This document shows, one piece after another, positions 9,039 to 18,073 of a stretch of 64,000 nucleotides of DNA. A program made the position numbers and the translations under genes. Below the pieces are notes generated by a model that saw only the letters and a list, made by a program, of their open reading frames with translations, had not been told where the DNA came from and ran no database searches. Numbering within the stretch: the stretch's first letter is position 1; each line of letters begins with the position of its first letter. Origin of the DNA: Paraburkholderia graminis C4D1M (GTDB taxonomy: Bacteria; Pseudomonadota; Gammaproteobacteria; Burkholderiales; Burkholderiaceae); assembly GCF_000172415.1 (NCBI RefSeq), contig NZ_ABLD01000001.1, positions 1 to 64,000 on the forward strand. The letters run 5' to 3'.

Positions 9039-10139
9039 TCAGCCGCGCGCCGGCGTCTTGCCGCTATCGACATGCACTTTCACCGTGGCCGACAGGCCCG
9101 GACGCAACGCGCCCTCCATGTTCTTCGGCACAGTAAGATGCACCCGCACCGGCACGCGCTGCACGATCTTCGTGAAGTTGCCGGTGGCGTTTTCCGCGGG
9201 CAGCACGCTGAACGTCGCGCCGGTGGCCGGCGCGAGACTTTCCACCACGCCGTGGATGGGCGTGCTGAAGGCGTCGAGATCGACGTCGACGCTGTCGCCC
9301 ACGCGCATCTTCTTCAACTGGTCTTCCTTGAAGTTGGCGTCGATCCACAATCCGCCCGACGGCACCACGGTCAGGAGCGGCACACCCGCGCTCGCCAGCA
9401 CGCCGACACGCGCGGTGCGATTGCCGATATAGCCGTCGATCGGCGCACGAATGGTCGTGTACTCCACGTTCAACGCCGCCACGCGCTCGGCGGCTTGCGC
9501 TGTCGCGATGCGCGCCTCGGCGTCGCCGATCTGCGCATCGAGCACGGCAATCTGGCGTTGCGCCGCGGTCAACGCGGCCGCGCTGCGATCGACCGCCGCG
9601 CGTGCCTTGACGAGATCGGCATCCGCGCGTTCGACGACCTGATTCGACACCGCATCGTCCTTCACGAGTTCGCGGTAGCGCGTCTGATCCGCGGCGCTGC
9701 GCGTCAATTCGGCGCCGGACGCGCGCGCTTCGGCGGCCTGCTGGTTGATGGTGGCGAGCTGCAACGATTTCTTCGCCTGCAGCTCGATCACCGCGGCTTG
9801 CGCGCTCCGCACTTCCGCTCTGGCTTGCGCGAGCCGCGCGTCGTAATCGCGTGCATCGAGCTGGATCAGCACGTCGTTCGCGTGGACAAACTGATTGTCA
9901 CGCACGAGCACGTTCGTCACGAAGCCGTTGACTTTCGGCGCCATCACGGTGACGTCGCCGCCCACGTAAGCATCGTCCGTTGTCTCGTAGAAGCGGCCGA
10001 CGAAGAACCAGTACGAGACCGCAAGCGCGAGCACGGCAAGCACGGTGATGATCGCGAGCAGCATCCACGGAATGCGCCGTGCCGGTCTCGCGGTCTGCGC
10101 CGCGCTCGGCGGGGCGATAGTCGATGGAGTAGTGGACAT
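9039..10139 (-). CDS. emrA: Membrane-fusion (HlyD/EmrA) efflux adaptor
   Basis: A 366-residue periplasmic adaptor anchored by one N-terminal membrane segment (IPWMLLAIITVLAVLALAVS, about residues 23-42). The lipoyl-like half motif (TDDAYVGGDVTVMAPKVNGF) is followed by an Ala/Gln-rich coiled-coil hairpin (residues about 95-200) and the beta-barrel part. The start MSTTPSTIAPP was chosen over a 62-residue upstream extension that runs through the regulatory region. First gene of the efflux operon; an operator-like palindrome lies 12 bases before the start. Confidence 0.9.
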   Translation of the reverse strand: MSTTPSTIAPPSAAQTARPARRIPWMLLAIITVLAVLALAVSYWFFVGRFYETTDDAYVGGDVTVMAPKVNGFVTNVLVRDNQFVHANDVLIQLDARDYDARLAQARAEVRSAQAAVIELQAKKSLQLATINQQAAEARASGAELTRSAADQTRYRELVKDDAVSNQVVERADADLVKARAAVDRSAAALTAAQRQIAVLDAQIGDAEARIATAQAAERVAALNVEYTTIRAPIDGYIGNRTARVGVLASAGVPLLTVVPSGGLWIDANFKEDQLKKMRVGDSVDVDLDAFSTPIHGVVESLAPATGATFSVLPAENATGNFTKIVQRVPVRVHLTVPKNMEGALRPGLSATVKVHVDSGKTPARG

Positions 10140-10150
10140 GTTGTCGGCCT

Positions 10151-10162
10151 GTGTGTATGCAC
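10151..10162. promoter_or_regulatory. candidate MarR operator before emrA
   Basis: GTGTGTATGCAC lies 12-23 bases upstream of the emrA start. It differs at only two positions from the perfect palindrome GTGCATATGCAC found upstream of the adjacent marR gene. This suggests that one MarR protein represses both the pump and itself. Confidence 0.5.
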
Positions 10163-10225
10163 TCTTTACGTTGAAAAAAAGCGGCCCGACGATTGCGCGA
10201 GCCGCATGTCGCTGTGTCCGCGACT

Positions 10226-10648
10226 TCAGTTGGAATCGTGGGTGACGGCAAACAGTTCGCCGCGCAATGCGGCCGCGCGCCGTTCGCCGAAACGATGCTC
10301 GAATTCGGCTTGCGCGGCCTGCCAATGTTGACCGCCCGCCTTCAGACGTTCTTCGCCCGCTCGCGTGATCGTGACGGTCAGCGCGCGCGCGTCGGCGCCG
10401 AGTGCGTCGCTCGACACGAGGCCGTTGCGGCGCAGCGGCTGAACGGTGCGAACGAGGGTCGTGCGTTCCATGCGCATGGCTTCGGCCATTTGCTTCATGG
10501 TCATCGCGCCAGTGCGTCTAAGCCTTCCCAGCAGCGAAAACTGCGTAATCGTGAGCCCAACATGAGCGAGGTGCCGGTCGTATATTTGCGAGACATAGCG
10601 CGCAGCCTGGCGGATTGCGAAGCAATCGTCGTCGAACAGTTCTTGCAT
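10226..10648 (-). CDS. MarR family transcriptional regulator
   Basis: A 140-residue winged-HTH regulator. The DNA-binding region reads GAMTMKQMAEAMRMERTTLVRTVQPLRRNGLV (split here as recognition helix MERTTLVRTV and wing). It lies directly upstream of the emrAB/nodT operon in the same orientation and is the obvious candidate repressor. Very similar in layout to the next gene (both begin around FAIRQAARYV/FALRQAARHV and QIYxRHL), so the two look like tandem paralogues from a duplication. Effector unknown; MarR proteins of this group often bind phenolic ligands. Confidence 0.85.
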   Translation of the reverse strand: MQELFDDDCFAIRQAARYVSQIYDRHLAHVGLTITQFSLLGRLRRTGAMTMKQMAEAMRMERTTLVRTVQPLRRNGLVSSDALGADARALTVTITRAGEERLKAGGQHWQAAQAEFEHRFGERRAAALRGELFAVTHDSN

Positions 10649-10670
10649 TTCCGCGTTTCCTTATCAGTTA

Positions 10671-10682
10671 GTGCATATGCAC
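10671..10682. promoter_or_regulatory. perfect palindrome GTGCATATGCAC, candidate MarR operator
   Basis: A 12-base perfect palindrome 23 bases upstream of the first marR start. Near-copies occur before emrA and, in a looser form, before the second marR gene. Position and symmetry fit a MarR dimer site. Confidence 0.55.
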
Positions 10683-10730
10683 ATTTAAGGGCGAGCTGAT
10701 CGCTGTTTGAACGAGCAGGCGAGTCGCTAA

Positions 10731-11153
10731 TTAGTCGGTGATGCTAAAGAGTTCGGTACGAAGAATTTTGGCGCGCGCACGGCCGAACTTCTGTTCGAAT
10801 TCGTCCTGCGCGGCGCGCCACGCAATGGCGGCCTGATCGAACATGGCTTCGCCTTGCTCCGTCAGGCTGAACAGAAACGTGCGGCCGTCGTGTTCCGCCG
10901 ATTCGGCCACCACCAGTCCGTCGCGCTGCAAGGGCTTCATCGCGCGCAGGAGCGTGGTGCGCTCCATCACCATGGCGTCCGCCAGGTCCAATATCGGCAA
11001 ATTGGGCGTGCGCGCGAGCTTGGCGAGAATCGTGAACTGGGCAGCCGTCAAGCCCACTCGGCCGAGATGGCGCTCATAGATTTGCGTGACATGACGTGCC
11101 GCCTGGCGCAGCGCAAAACAGTTGCATTCGTCGTAGGAGATAGGGCGGTTCAT
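10731..11153 (-). CDS. MarR family transcriptional regulator (paralogue)
   Basis: A 140-residue MarR-type regulator. The HTH region includes LPILDLADAMVMERTTLLRAMKPL and the wing HDGRTFLFSLTEQG. The start MNRPISYDE was chosen because the 15-residue upstream extension crosses the candidate operator. Its N-terminal half resembles the neighbouring MarR closely (CFALRQAARHVTQIYERHL), pointing to tandem duplication, but the C-terminal halves have diverged. It may bind the same class of operator with another ligand. Confidence 0.8.
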   Translation of the reverse strand: MNRPISYDECNCFALRQAARHVTQIYERHLGRVGLTAAQFTILAKLARTPNLPILDLADAMVMERTTLLRAMKPLQRDGLVVAESAEHDGRTFLFSLTEQGEAMFDQAAIAWRAAQDEFEQKFGRARAKILRTELFSITD

Positions 11154-11167
11154 GGGAAGCACTCTAT

Positions 11168-11183
11168 GTGTGTATAAGCACAC
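11168..11183. promoter_or_regulatory. candidate MarR operator before second marR
   Basis: GTGTGTATAAGCACAC, with GTG/CAC arms like the palindromes near emrA and the first marR gene, lies 15 bases upstream of this marR start. Likely autoregulatory site; looser symmetry than the other copy. Confidence 0.4.
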
Positions 11184-11265
11184 TGTCAAGCAGATCAACG
11201 GTCGATGCGTTGAAACGCTGCATTGCTGGAACTACAACAGCGGTGCTGATGGCGGCCTGGAGGCG

Positions 11266-12024
11266 CTACTCGCTACTCGCCGCCGGGTTCGTAGCGCGCG
11301 CGGCCGTTTCACGCGTGGCTTCGTCGAAACGCCGATTGGCTTCCGCCACTTCCGCGCGGAACTGCTGCAATGCATTCACCGCGGGATCGGGCGGCGTCAA
11401 CGCGGCCCACAGGACTTCGATCAACTGATCCGCGGTGGCTTCGATGTCGGTATGCCGCTTCGCCAGCGTCGCGTCCCACAACACGTGTTCCATCGGGCCG
11501 AACACCATCGAGCGTAATAAACGCAACGGCATGTCCGCGCGAATCTGGCCGCTTTCCTGGCCTTGCGCCAGGACGCGCATCAACGGTGCGGTGTAGCGGC
11601 GCTGCAATTCGGTCAGCGCTTCGCTCAATTCATGATGCCGCGCGCGGCCTTCCGAGAGCACGAGCGCGCAGAGGTCGGTGCCGTTCACGAGCATCAGCCG
11701 CAAATGCGTGCGCACGATGAACGCGAACTGTTGACGCACGGTGCCGTCGCGCGGCAGTCCGGATTCGATTGCGCCGATGATTTCGTCGTACCAGTCGCCG
11801 ATCACCCGCGCGCACAACTCGCGCTTGCCGCGGAAATAGCTGAACACGGTGGCCTCGGAAACGCCTAGCCGCTGAGCGATCTCCGCGGTTGTCGCGCGTT
11901 CATAGCCCTTTTCGGAGAACACGTCGCGGCCCGCCTGAAGGATTTCCTTCACGCGCTGCTGCGACTTGCGCCCGGCCGGCTGGCGGCGCGACGCGGGCAG
12001 TTCGGGCTTGATAGCAACCGTCAT
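11266..12024 (-). CDS. TetR family regulator, probable regulator of liu operon
   Basis: A 252-residue TetR-type repressor. The N-terminal HTH is clear (ATTAEIAQRLGVSEATVFSY, then FRGKREL). The C-terminal ligand domain has a Glu/Ala-rich tail (AEVAEANRRFDEATRETAAR). The start MTVAIKPEL was taken; the frame is open further upstream across the palindromic operator region, which should be regulatory DNA. It is divergent from liuA. TetR-type regulators called LiuQ are reported to control leucine catabolism in betaproteobacteria, so this is a good LiuQ candidate, but the identity rests on position. Confidence 0.75.
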   Translation of the reverse strand: MTVAIKPELPASRRQPAGRKSQQRVKEILQAGRDVFSEKGYERATTAEIAQRLGVSEATVFSYFRGKRELCARVIGDWYDEIIGAIESGLPRDGTVRQQFAFIVRTHLRLMLVNGTDLCALVLSEGRARHHELSEALTELQRRYTAPLMRVLAQGQESGQIRADMPLRLLRSMVFGPMEHVLWDATLAKRHTDIEATADQLIEVLWAALTPPDPAVNALQQFRAEVAEANRRFDEATRETAARATNPAASSE

Positions 12025-12120
12025 ATGAGTCGGGGTCAAATTTATCGGCGAGCTTCGTATGGAAAACCCGGTCGATTCGATGCTATCACAAGCGGCAAGC
12101 CAATGAACCGGGTCAACCCG

Positions 12121-12142
12121 TTTTCTGAGTGACACTCAAAAA
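12121..12142. promoter_or_regulatory. TetR operator candidate, TGAGTG-A-CACTCA
   Basis: A perfect 13-base palindrome (12126-12138) extended by T-rich and A-rich flanks that also pair, apart from one position on each side. It lies between the tetR start and liuA. Size and symmetry suit a TetR dimer, so it may serve both divergent promoters. Confidence 0.5.
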
Positions 12143-12148
12143 TACCTA

Positions 12149-12164
12149 TTGACGCTTACGTGAA
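12149..12164. promoter_or_regulatory. second dyad, TTGACG-N4-CGTGAA
   Basis: Sixteen bases reading TTGACGCTTACGTGAA form the dyad TTnACG-N4-CGTnAA. The left arm also resembles a -35 hexamer. It lies about 140 bases before liuA and could be a second regulator site or part of the liuA promoter. Confidence 0.35.
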
Positions 12165-12299
12165 TCTGGCGTGAAATGCGCGTTGAACGTCGCGCCTTAA
12201 AGATCGGAAGATGCGATTCCGCATACGGCCGCAGACGTGGCCACACACGAATTCGCCGGCAAAGCCAGCCGGTCGCCAATGAACTCTGGAGACACAGCA

Positions 12300-13481
12300 A
12301 TGAGCAACCTGCCCGGTTTGCAATTCCCACTCGGCGAAGAAATCGAAATGCTGCGCGACAGCATTGCCGGGTTCGCTGCGAAAGAAATCGCGCCGCGTGC
12401 CGGCGAGATCGATCGCACGGATCAGTTTCCGATGGACCTGTGGCGCAAATTCGGCGATCTCGGTGTGCTCGGCATGACGGTCTCCGAGGAATACGGCGGC
12501 GCGAACATGGGCTACACCGCGCATATGGTCGCGATGGAAGAGATCTCGCGCGCGTCGGCGTCGGTCGGTCTTTCATACGGCGCGCATTCGAATCTGTGCG
12601 TGAACCAGATTCATCGCAACGGCACCGACGCGCAAAAGCAGAAGTACTTGCCGAAGCTCGTCTCCGGCGAGCATGTCGGCGCGCTCGCGATGAGCGAGCC
12701 GAATGCGGGCTCGGACGTCGTGAGCATGAAGATGCGCGCCGACAAGAAAGGCGACCACTACGTGCTGAACGGCACGAAGATGTGGATCACCAACGGCCCC
12801 GATTGCGACACGTTGGTTGTGTATGCAAAGACCGACGTCGAAGCGAATTCGCGCGGCATTACCGCGTTTATCGTCGAAAAAGGCATGAAGGGTTTTTCGG
12901 TTGCGCAGAAGCTCGACAAGCTCGGCATGCGCGGCTCGCATACGGGCGAACTCGTGTTTCAGGACGTCGAAGTGCCCGAAGAAAACATTCTGGGTCAACT
13001 GAACGGCGGCGTGAAGGTGCTGATGAGCGGGCTCGATTACGAGCGCGCCGTGCTCGCGGGCGGCCCGACCGGCATCATGGTCGCGGTGATGGACGCGGTC
13101 GTGCCGTATATCCACGACCGCAAGCAGTTCGGCCAGTCGATCGGCGAATTCCAGTTGATTCAGGGCAAGGTCGCCGATCTCTACACCACGTTGCAGGCGT
13201 GCCGCGCGTATCTGTACGCGGTCGGCCGTCAACTCGATACACTCGGCACGGAGCACGTGCGCCAGGTTCGCAAGGACTGTGCGGGCGTGATTCTCTACAC
13301 GGCCGAAAAAGCCACGTGGATGGCGGGCGAAGCGATCCAGATTCTCGGCGGCAATGGCTATATCAACGAGTATCCGGTTGGACGTCTGTGGCGCGATGCG
13401 AAGCTCTATGAAATCGGCGCGGGCACGAGCGAGATCCGTCGCATGCTGATCGGCCGCGAGCTGTTTGCGGAAACGATGTAA
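12300..13481 (+). CDS. liuA: Isovaleryl-CoA dehydrogenase
   Basis: A 393-residue FAD-dependent acyl-CoA dehydrogenase that oxidises isovaleryl-CoA to 3-methylcrotonyl-CoA in leucine breakdown. Typical features are [15 protein letters not shown] near residue 130, MWITNG at 161, and [16 protein letters not shown], where Glu248 in LDYER is at the position that serves as catalytic base in isovaleryl-CoA dehydrogenases rather than the C-terminal one of medium-chain enzymes. The C-terminal [19 protein letters not shown] is also characteristic. The start MSNLPGLQF has a GGAG site; longer N-terminal versions lack support. First gene of liuABCD. Confidence 0.92.
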   Translation: MSNLPGLQFPLGEEIEMLRDSIAGFAAKEIAPRAGEIDRTDQFPMDLWRKFGDLGVLGMTVSEEYGGANMGYTAHMVAMEEISRASASVGLSYGAHSNLCVNQIHRNGTDAQKQKYLPKLVSGEHVGALAMSEPNAGSDVVSMKMRADKKGDHYVLNGTKMWITNGPDCDTLVVYAKTDVEANSRGITAFIVEKGMKGFSVAQKLDKLGMRGSHTGELVFQDVEVPEENILGQLNGGVKVLMSGLDYERAVLAGGPTGIMVAVMDAVVPYIHDRKQFGQSIGEFQLIQGKVADLYTTLQACRAYLYAVGRQLDTLGTEHVRQVRKDCAGVILYTAEKATWMAGEAIQILGGNGYINEYPVGRLWRDAKLYEIGAGTSEIRRMLIGRELFAETM

Positions 13482-13507
13482 GCCGGGCCAACGAGGAGAA
13501 CGACGCG

Positions 13508-15115
13508 ATGCCGATCATCGAATCCAAGCTGAATCCGCGCTCCGACGACTTTCGCGCCAACGCGGCCGCGCTCGAGGCGCTGGTCGACGATCTTCGCGCG
13601 AAGGTCGAGAAACTCGCGCTGGGCGGCGGCCAGGCCGCGCGCGAAAAGCACACGGGCCGCGGCAAACTGCTGCCGCGCGAGCGCATCGAAAAGCTGCTCG
13701 ATCCGGGCACGCCGTTTCTCGAGTTCTCGCAACTCGCGGCTTACGGCATGTATAACGACGACGCGCCGGGCGCGGGCGTCATCACCGGCATTGGGCGAAT
13801 TGCGGGCCACGAGTGCGTGATCGTCTGCAACGATGCGACGGTCAAGGGCGGCACCTACTATCCGGTCACCGTGAAGAAGCACGTGCGCGCGCAGGAAATC
13901 GCCGCGGAAAACCGCTTGCCGTGCGTGTATCTGGTCGACTCGGGCGGCGCGAATCTGCCGAATCAGGACGACGTGTTTCCCGACCGCGACCACTTTGGCC
14001 GCATCTTCTACAACCAGGCGAATCTGTCCGCTGCGGGCATTCCGCAGATTGCCGTGGTGATGGGCTCGTGCACCGCGGGCGGCGCGTATGTGCCGGCCAT
14101 GAGCGACGAGTCGATCATCGTGAAGAACCAGGGCACGATTTTTCTCGGCGGTCCGCCGCTCGTCAAGGCGGCAACCGGCGAAGTGGTGAGCGCGGAAGAC
14201 CTCGGCGGCGGCGACGTGCATACGCGTCTTTCCGGCGTGGTCGATCATCTCGCGCAGAACGACGCGCATGCACTGGCGATTGCGCGCAGCATCGTCGGCA
14301 ATCTGAATCGTACGAAGCATGTGCCGGTCGCGTTGCAGGAACCGAAGCCGCCGCGCTATGACGTGAAGAGCATGTACGGCGTGATTCCCGTCGACACGCG
14401 CAAGCCATTCGACATTCGCGAGGTGATCGCGCGCATCGTCGACGACTCGGCATTCGACGAATTCAAGGCGCGCTACGGCACGACGCTTGTGTGCGGCTTC
14501 GCGCATATCTGGGGGCATCCGGTCGGCATCATTGCAAACAACGGCATTCTGTTTTCGGAGTCCGCGCTCAAGGGTGCGCACTTCATCGAACTATGCTGCC
14601 AGCGCAAGATTCCGCTCGTGTTTCTGCAGAACATCACGGGTTTCATGGTGGGCCGCAAGTACGAGAACGAAGGCATCGCGCGTAACGGCGCGAAGATGGT
14701 GACGGCCGTTGCCACGGCGAAGGTGCCGAAGTTCACGGTGATCATCGGCGGATCGTTCGGCGCGGGCAATTACGGCATGTGCGGCCGCGCGTATTCGCCG
14801 CGCTTCCTGTGGATGTGGCCGAACGCGCGCATTTCGGTGATGGGCGGCGAACAGGCCGCGTCGGTGCTTGCCACGGTCAGGCGCGACGGCATCGAAAGCC
14901 GCGGCGGTTCATGGAGCGCCGACGAAGAAGAAGCCTTCAAACAGCCGATTCGCGAGCAGTACGAGCATCAGGGGCACCCGTACTATGCCAGCGCGCGCCT
15001 GTGGGACGACGGCGTGATCGACCCGGCGCAAACGCGCGACGTGCTCGGCCTCGGTTTGTCGGCGGCGATGAATGCGCCGATCGAAGACACACGCTTCGGC
15101 GTGTTCCGGATGTGA
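13508..15115 (+). CDS. liuB: Methylcrotonyl-CoA carboxylase, carboxyltransferase (beta) subunit
   Basis: A 535-residue carboxyltransferase subunit that moves CO2 from biotin to 3-methylcrotonyl-CoA. The acyl-CoA half has [20 protein letters not shown] (split across the active-site region) and [18 protein letters not shown]. The carboxybiotin half has [15 protein letters not shown] and [15 protein letters not shown]. Length matches the family. A GAGGAG site precedes the ATG 26 bases after liuA. It acts in a complex with the biotin-carrying LiuD encoded two genes downstream. Confidence 0.93.
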   Translation: MPIIESKLNPRSDDFRANAAALEALVDDLRAKVEKLALGGGQAAREKHTGRGKLLPRERIEKLLDPGTPFLEFSQLAAYGMYNDDAPGAGVITGIGRIAGHECVIVCNDATVKGGTYYPVTVKKHVRAQEIAAENRLPCVYLVDSGGANLPNQDDVFPDRDHFGRIFYNQANLSAAGIPQIAVVMGSCTAGGAYVPAMSDESIIVKNQGTIFLGGPPLVKAATGEVVSAEDLGGGDVHTRLSGVVDHLAQNDAHALAIARSIVGNLNRTKHVPVALQEPKPPRYDVKSMYGVIPVDTRKPFDIREVIARIVDDSAFDEFKARYGTTLVCGFAHIWGHPVGIIANNGILFSESALKGAHFIELCCQRKIPLVFLQNITGFMVGRKYENEGIARNGAKMVTAVATAKVPKFTVIIGGSFGAGNYGMCGRAYSPRFLWMWPNARISVMGGEQAASVLATVRRDGIESRGGSWSADEEEAFKQPIREQYEHQGHPYYASARLWDDGVIDPAQTRDVLGLGLSAAMNAPIEDTRFGVFRM

Positions 15116-15143
15116 CAGAGCGCGACGCATGGGAGCCGCCACG

Positions 15144-15929
15144 ATGCACTATGAAACGCTGAATGTCGAGATCGCCGGACACGTCGCGACCGTCACGCTG
15201 AATCGTCCTGACGTGCGCAATGCGTTCAACGAAACGATGATCGCCGACATCACGTCGGCCTTCACGGCGCTGAACACACGCGACGATGTGCGCGCAGTCG
15301 TGCTCGCCGCGAACGGCAAGGCGTTCTGCGCGGGCGCCGATCTGAACTGGATGAAGAAGATGGCCGGCTACTCGCACGACGAGAACCGCGCCGACGCAAT
15401 GTTGCTCGCCAACATGCTGTCGTCCATCTATCGCTGCAACAAGCCGGTGATCGCGCGCGTGAACGGCGACGCCTACGCGGGCGGCATGGGCCTCTTGTCC
15501 GCGTGCGACATCGTGGTCGCGGTGGAAAGCGCGCGCTTCTGTCTTTCTGAGGCGCGTCTCGGCCTGATTCCGGCGACCATCGCGCCGTACGTGATACGCG
15601 CGTTGGGCGAGCAGGCGTCGCGGCGCTACTTCATCACCGCCGAGCAGTTCGACTGCGCGACCGCGCTGCGCCTCGGGCTCGTGAGCGAAGCGGTCAGCGC
15701 GGAGCAACTCGACGCCACCGTGCAGCAGATCGCGCAAACGCTCTGCGCCAACGGTCCAGAAGCGGTGCGCGCGTGCAAGCAACTCGTGCAGGACATGGCC
15801 GGCCGCGAGCTGAACGATGCATTGATCGAAGACACGGCGGCGCGCATCGCTCGCACGCGAGCCGGTGCGGAAGGCCGCGAAGGCGTCGCGTCGTTCCTCG
15901 AAAAGCGTACGCCCGCCTGGCGCGACTGA
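15144..15929 (+). CDS. liuC: Methylglutaconyl-CoA hydratase (enoyl-CoA hydratase family)
   Basis: A 261-residue crotonase-fold hydratase converting 3-methylglutaconyl-CoA to HMG-CoA. Oxyanion-hole segments are KAFCAGADLNWMKKM and NGDAYAGGMGLLSACDI; FCLSEARLGLIPATIAPYV supplies the acidic residue region. The start MHYETLNVE is preceded by GGGAG; upstream starts would overlap liuB. Its place between liuB and liuD supports the specific assignment over a generic enoyl-CoA hydratase. Confidence 0.88.
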   Translation: MHYETLNVEIAGHVATVTLNRPDVRNAFNETMIADITSAFTALNTRDDVRAVVLAANGKAFCAGADLNWMKKMAGYSHDENRADAMLLANMLSSIYRCNKPVIARVNGDAYAGGMGLLSACDIVVAVESARFCLSEARLGLIPATIAPYVIRALGEQASRRYFITAEQFDCATALRLGLVSEAVSAEQLDATVQQIAQTLCANGPEAVRACKQLVQDMAGRELNDALIEDTAARIARTRAGAEGREGVASFLEKRTPAWRD

Positions 15930-16001
15930 CGTGCGGCTCACCGACATTGCGCGGCGCCTTGAGGCGTTCACCAGAAGAATATCCCGAGATCGAGACAACA
16001 T

Positions 16002-18029
16002 ATGTTCAACAAGATCCTGATCGCCAACCGGGGCGAGATTGCGTGCCGCGTCGCGGCGACCTGCAAGCGGCTCGGCATCGCGAGCGTCGCTGTCTATTCG
16101 GATGCGGATGCCGATGCCAAACACGTGAGCGCGTGCGACGAAGCTGTGCATATCGGCGGCGCGAGCGCGGCGGAAAGCTATCTGCGCATCGAGCGCATTA
16201 TCGAAGCGGCACGCGCGACGGGCGCGCAGGCGGTGCATCCGGGCTACGGTTTTCTGTCGGAGAACGAAGACTTCGCGCACGCATGCGAAGCGGCGGGCAT
16301 CGTATTCATCGGACCGCCGGTCGAAGCGATTGCGGCGATGGGTTCGAAAGCCGCCGCCAAGGCGCTGATGCATGCGGCCGCGGTGCCGCTCGTGCCCGGC
16401 TATCACGGCGACGATCAGAGCCCCGAACTATTGCATCGCGAGGCGGATTCGATCGGCTATCCGGTTCTGCTGAAGGCCAGCGCGGGCGGCGGCGGCAAGG
16501 GCATGCGCGTGGTCGAGCGCAGCGAGGATTTCGTGGCGGCGCTCGCTTCGTGCAAGCGCGAGGCGGCGAGCAGCTTCGGCAACGATCGCGTGCTGATCGA
16601 AAAGTATCTGACGCGGCCGCGCCACGTCGAAGTGCAGGTTTTCGCGGATCGTCACGGCGGCGCGGTCTATCTGTTCGATCGCGACTGCTCGGTGCAGCGT
16701 CGTCATCAGAAGGTGCTGGAAGAGGCGCCCGCGCCGGGATTGTCCGCGGAAATAAAGCGTGAAATGGGCGAGGCCGCGGTCGCTGCCGCGCGCGCGGTGA
16801 GCTATGTCGGCGCGGGCACGGTCGAGTTCATCATGACGGCTACCGGCGAGTTCTATTTCATGGAAATGAACACGCGTCTGCAGGTCGAGCATCCGGTCAC
16901 GGAGATGGTGACGGGCCAGGACCTGGTGGAATGGCAACTGCGCGTGGCCGCAGGCGAGCCGTTGCCGCTGACGCAAGATCAGTTGAAGATAGACGGCCAT
17001 GCCATCGAGGCGCGCATCTACGCCGAGCATCCGGCGCGCGGCTTCTTGCCGTCCACCGGCACGCTCAAGCATTTGCGCATGCCTGAAGGCGTGGAATTCG
17101 CGATCGACGCGGCCGGCCTTGGCGAGCCGGGCCGTAAAGCGCCGGTACGTATCGACAGCGGCGTGCGCGAGGGCGACACGATCACGCCGTTCTACGATCC
17201 GATGATCGCAAAGCTGATCGTGCACGGCGCGACGCGAGAAGAAGCACTCGCGCGAATGAGCCGTGCACTGCACGCATGCGAAGTGGTCGGGCCGCATACG
17301 AATGTGGAGTTTCTGCAGCGCATTGTCGAAAGCGAGCCGTTTGCGAGCGGCGATCTGGACACCGGTCTGATCGAACGGCATCACGAGGCCCTGTTCGCGC
17401 CTGTGAAAAAGCCTTTCAAGGAAGCGCTCGCGCTCGCATGCGGCGCGTTGCTCACGCGCGAAGGCGGCACCGCGCATGGCGCGTCGCCCTGGGATGCGCT
17501 GTCGCACTGGCGTCTGAATGGCGGCTACGCGCAGACGCTAGGCTGGCGCAGTGTCGAAGACGACAATGCGTTCATGGTCACGTTCGCGCGCGACGGCGGC
17601 ACGCAAACGCTCGAACACGACGGTCTGCGCGAAGGCTTCACATGGTCGAGCGGTTCGGGCTTGCATGAGTATCGCGCGACCATCGGCGACGCGCGGGCCA
17701 CGGGGCGCGTGTTTATCGACGGCGATACGTTTCATGTGTTCTGCCTCGGTCACGCACTGGCGTTCGAGTGGCAGAACCTGCTCGCGCACGCCGCGGATGC
17801 GGAACACGGCGAAGGCCGCCTGACCGCGCCGATGCCGGGCAAGGTGATCGCGGTGCTCGTCGAGCCGGGGACGGTGGTGGAGAAGGGCACGCCGCTCATC
17901 GTGATGGAAGCGATGAAGATGGAGCACACCATCGGCGCGCCGGCGGCCGGCGTTGTGTCGGAAGTGCTGTATGCGGTGGGCGATCAGGTTGCCGACGGCG
18001 CGCAGCTTCTGGTGCTGGACGTGCAGTAG
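16002..18029 (+). CDS. liuD: Methylcrotonyl-CoA carboxylase, biotin (alpha) subunit
   Basis: A 675-residue protein with a biotin carboxylase module (residues about 1-450: FNKILIANRGEIACRV, ATP-binding KASAGGGGKGMRVV, FMEMNTRLQVEHPVTE), a linker domain, and a C-terminal biotin carboxyl-carrier domain. The biotin-accepting lysine is Lys639 in EAMKMEH. It carboxylates biotin and partners LiuB. Last gene of this liu unit; the HMG-CoA lyase gene (liuE) that often follows is absent and a convergent unrelated gene comes next. Confidence 0.93.
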   Translation: MFNKILIANRGEIACRVAATCKRLGIASVAVYSDADADAKHVSACDEAVHIGGASAAESYLRIERIIEAARATGAQAVHPGYGFLSENEDFAHACEAAGIVFIGPPVEAIAAMGSKAAAKALMHAAAVPLVPGYHGDDQSPELLHREADSIGYPVLLKASAGGGGKGMRVVERSEDFVAALASCKREAASSFGNDRVLIEKYLTRPRHVEVQVFADRHGGAVYLFDRDCSVQRRHQKVLEEAPAPGLSAEIKREMGEAAVAAARAVSYVGAGTVEFIMTATGEFYFMEMNTRLQVEHPVTEMVTGQDLVEWQLRVAAGEPLPLTQDQLKIDGHAIEARIYAEHPARGFLPSTGTLKHLRMPEGVEFAIDAAGLGEPGRKAPVRIDSGVREGDTITPFYDPMIAKLIVHGATREEALARMSRALHACEVVGPHTNVEFLQRIVESEPFASGDLDTGLIERHHEALFAPVKKPFKEALALACGALLTREGGTAHGASPWDALSHWRLNGGYAQTLGWRSVEDDNAFMVTFARDGGTQTLEHDGLREGFTWSSGSGLHEYRATIGDARATGRVFIDGDTFHVFCLGHALAFEWQNLLAHAADAEHGEGRLTAPMPGKVIAVLVEPGTVVEKGTPLIVMEAMKMEHTIGAPAAGVVSEVLYAVGDQVADGAQLLVLDVQ

Positions 18030-18042
18030 CGCGGGAATAAGC

Positions 18043-18069
18043 GCGCCGACAGGCTGAGCCAATCGGCGC
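18043..18069. terminator. hairpin between liuD and convergent gene
   Basis: GCGCCGA (18043-18049) pairs with TCGGCGC (18063-18069), with a smaller GGC/GCC pair in the loop. It sits 14 bases after the liuD stop and 5 before the stop of the convergent gene. No clear T-run follows, so it may be a weak bidirectional terminator or an mRNA 3' end stabiliser. Confidence 0.45.
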
Positions 18070-18073
18070 CGTA

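Noticed and set aside
12060..12115. Inverted repeat ACCCGGT/ACCGGGT upstream of tetR
   Set aside because: Arms are separated by about 35 bases, too far apart for a convincing single operator or terminator.
14937..16406. 489-codon minus-strand frame across liuB, liuC and liuD
   Set aside because: Spans three well-supported genes on the opposite strand and shows only Arg/His-rich low-information sequence.
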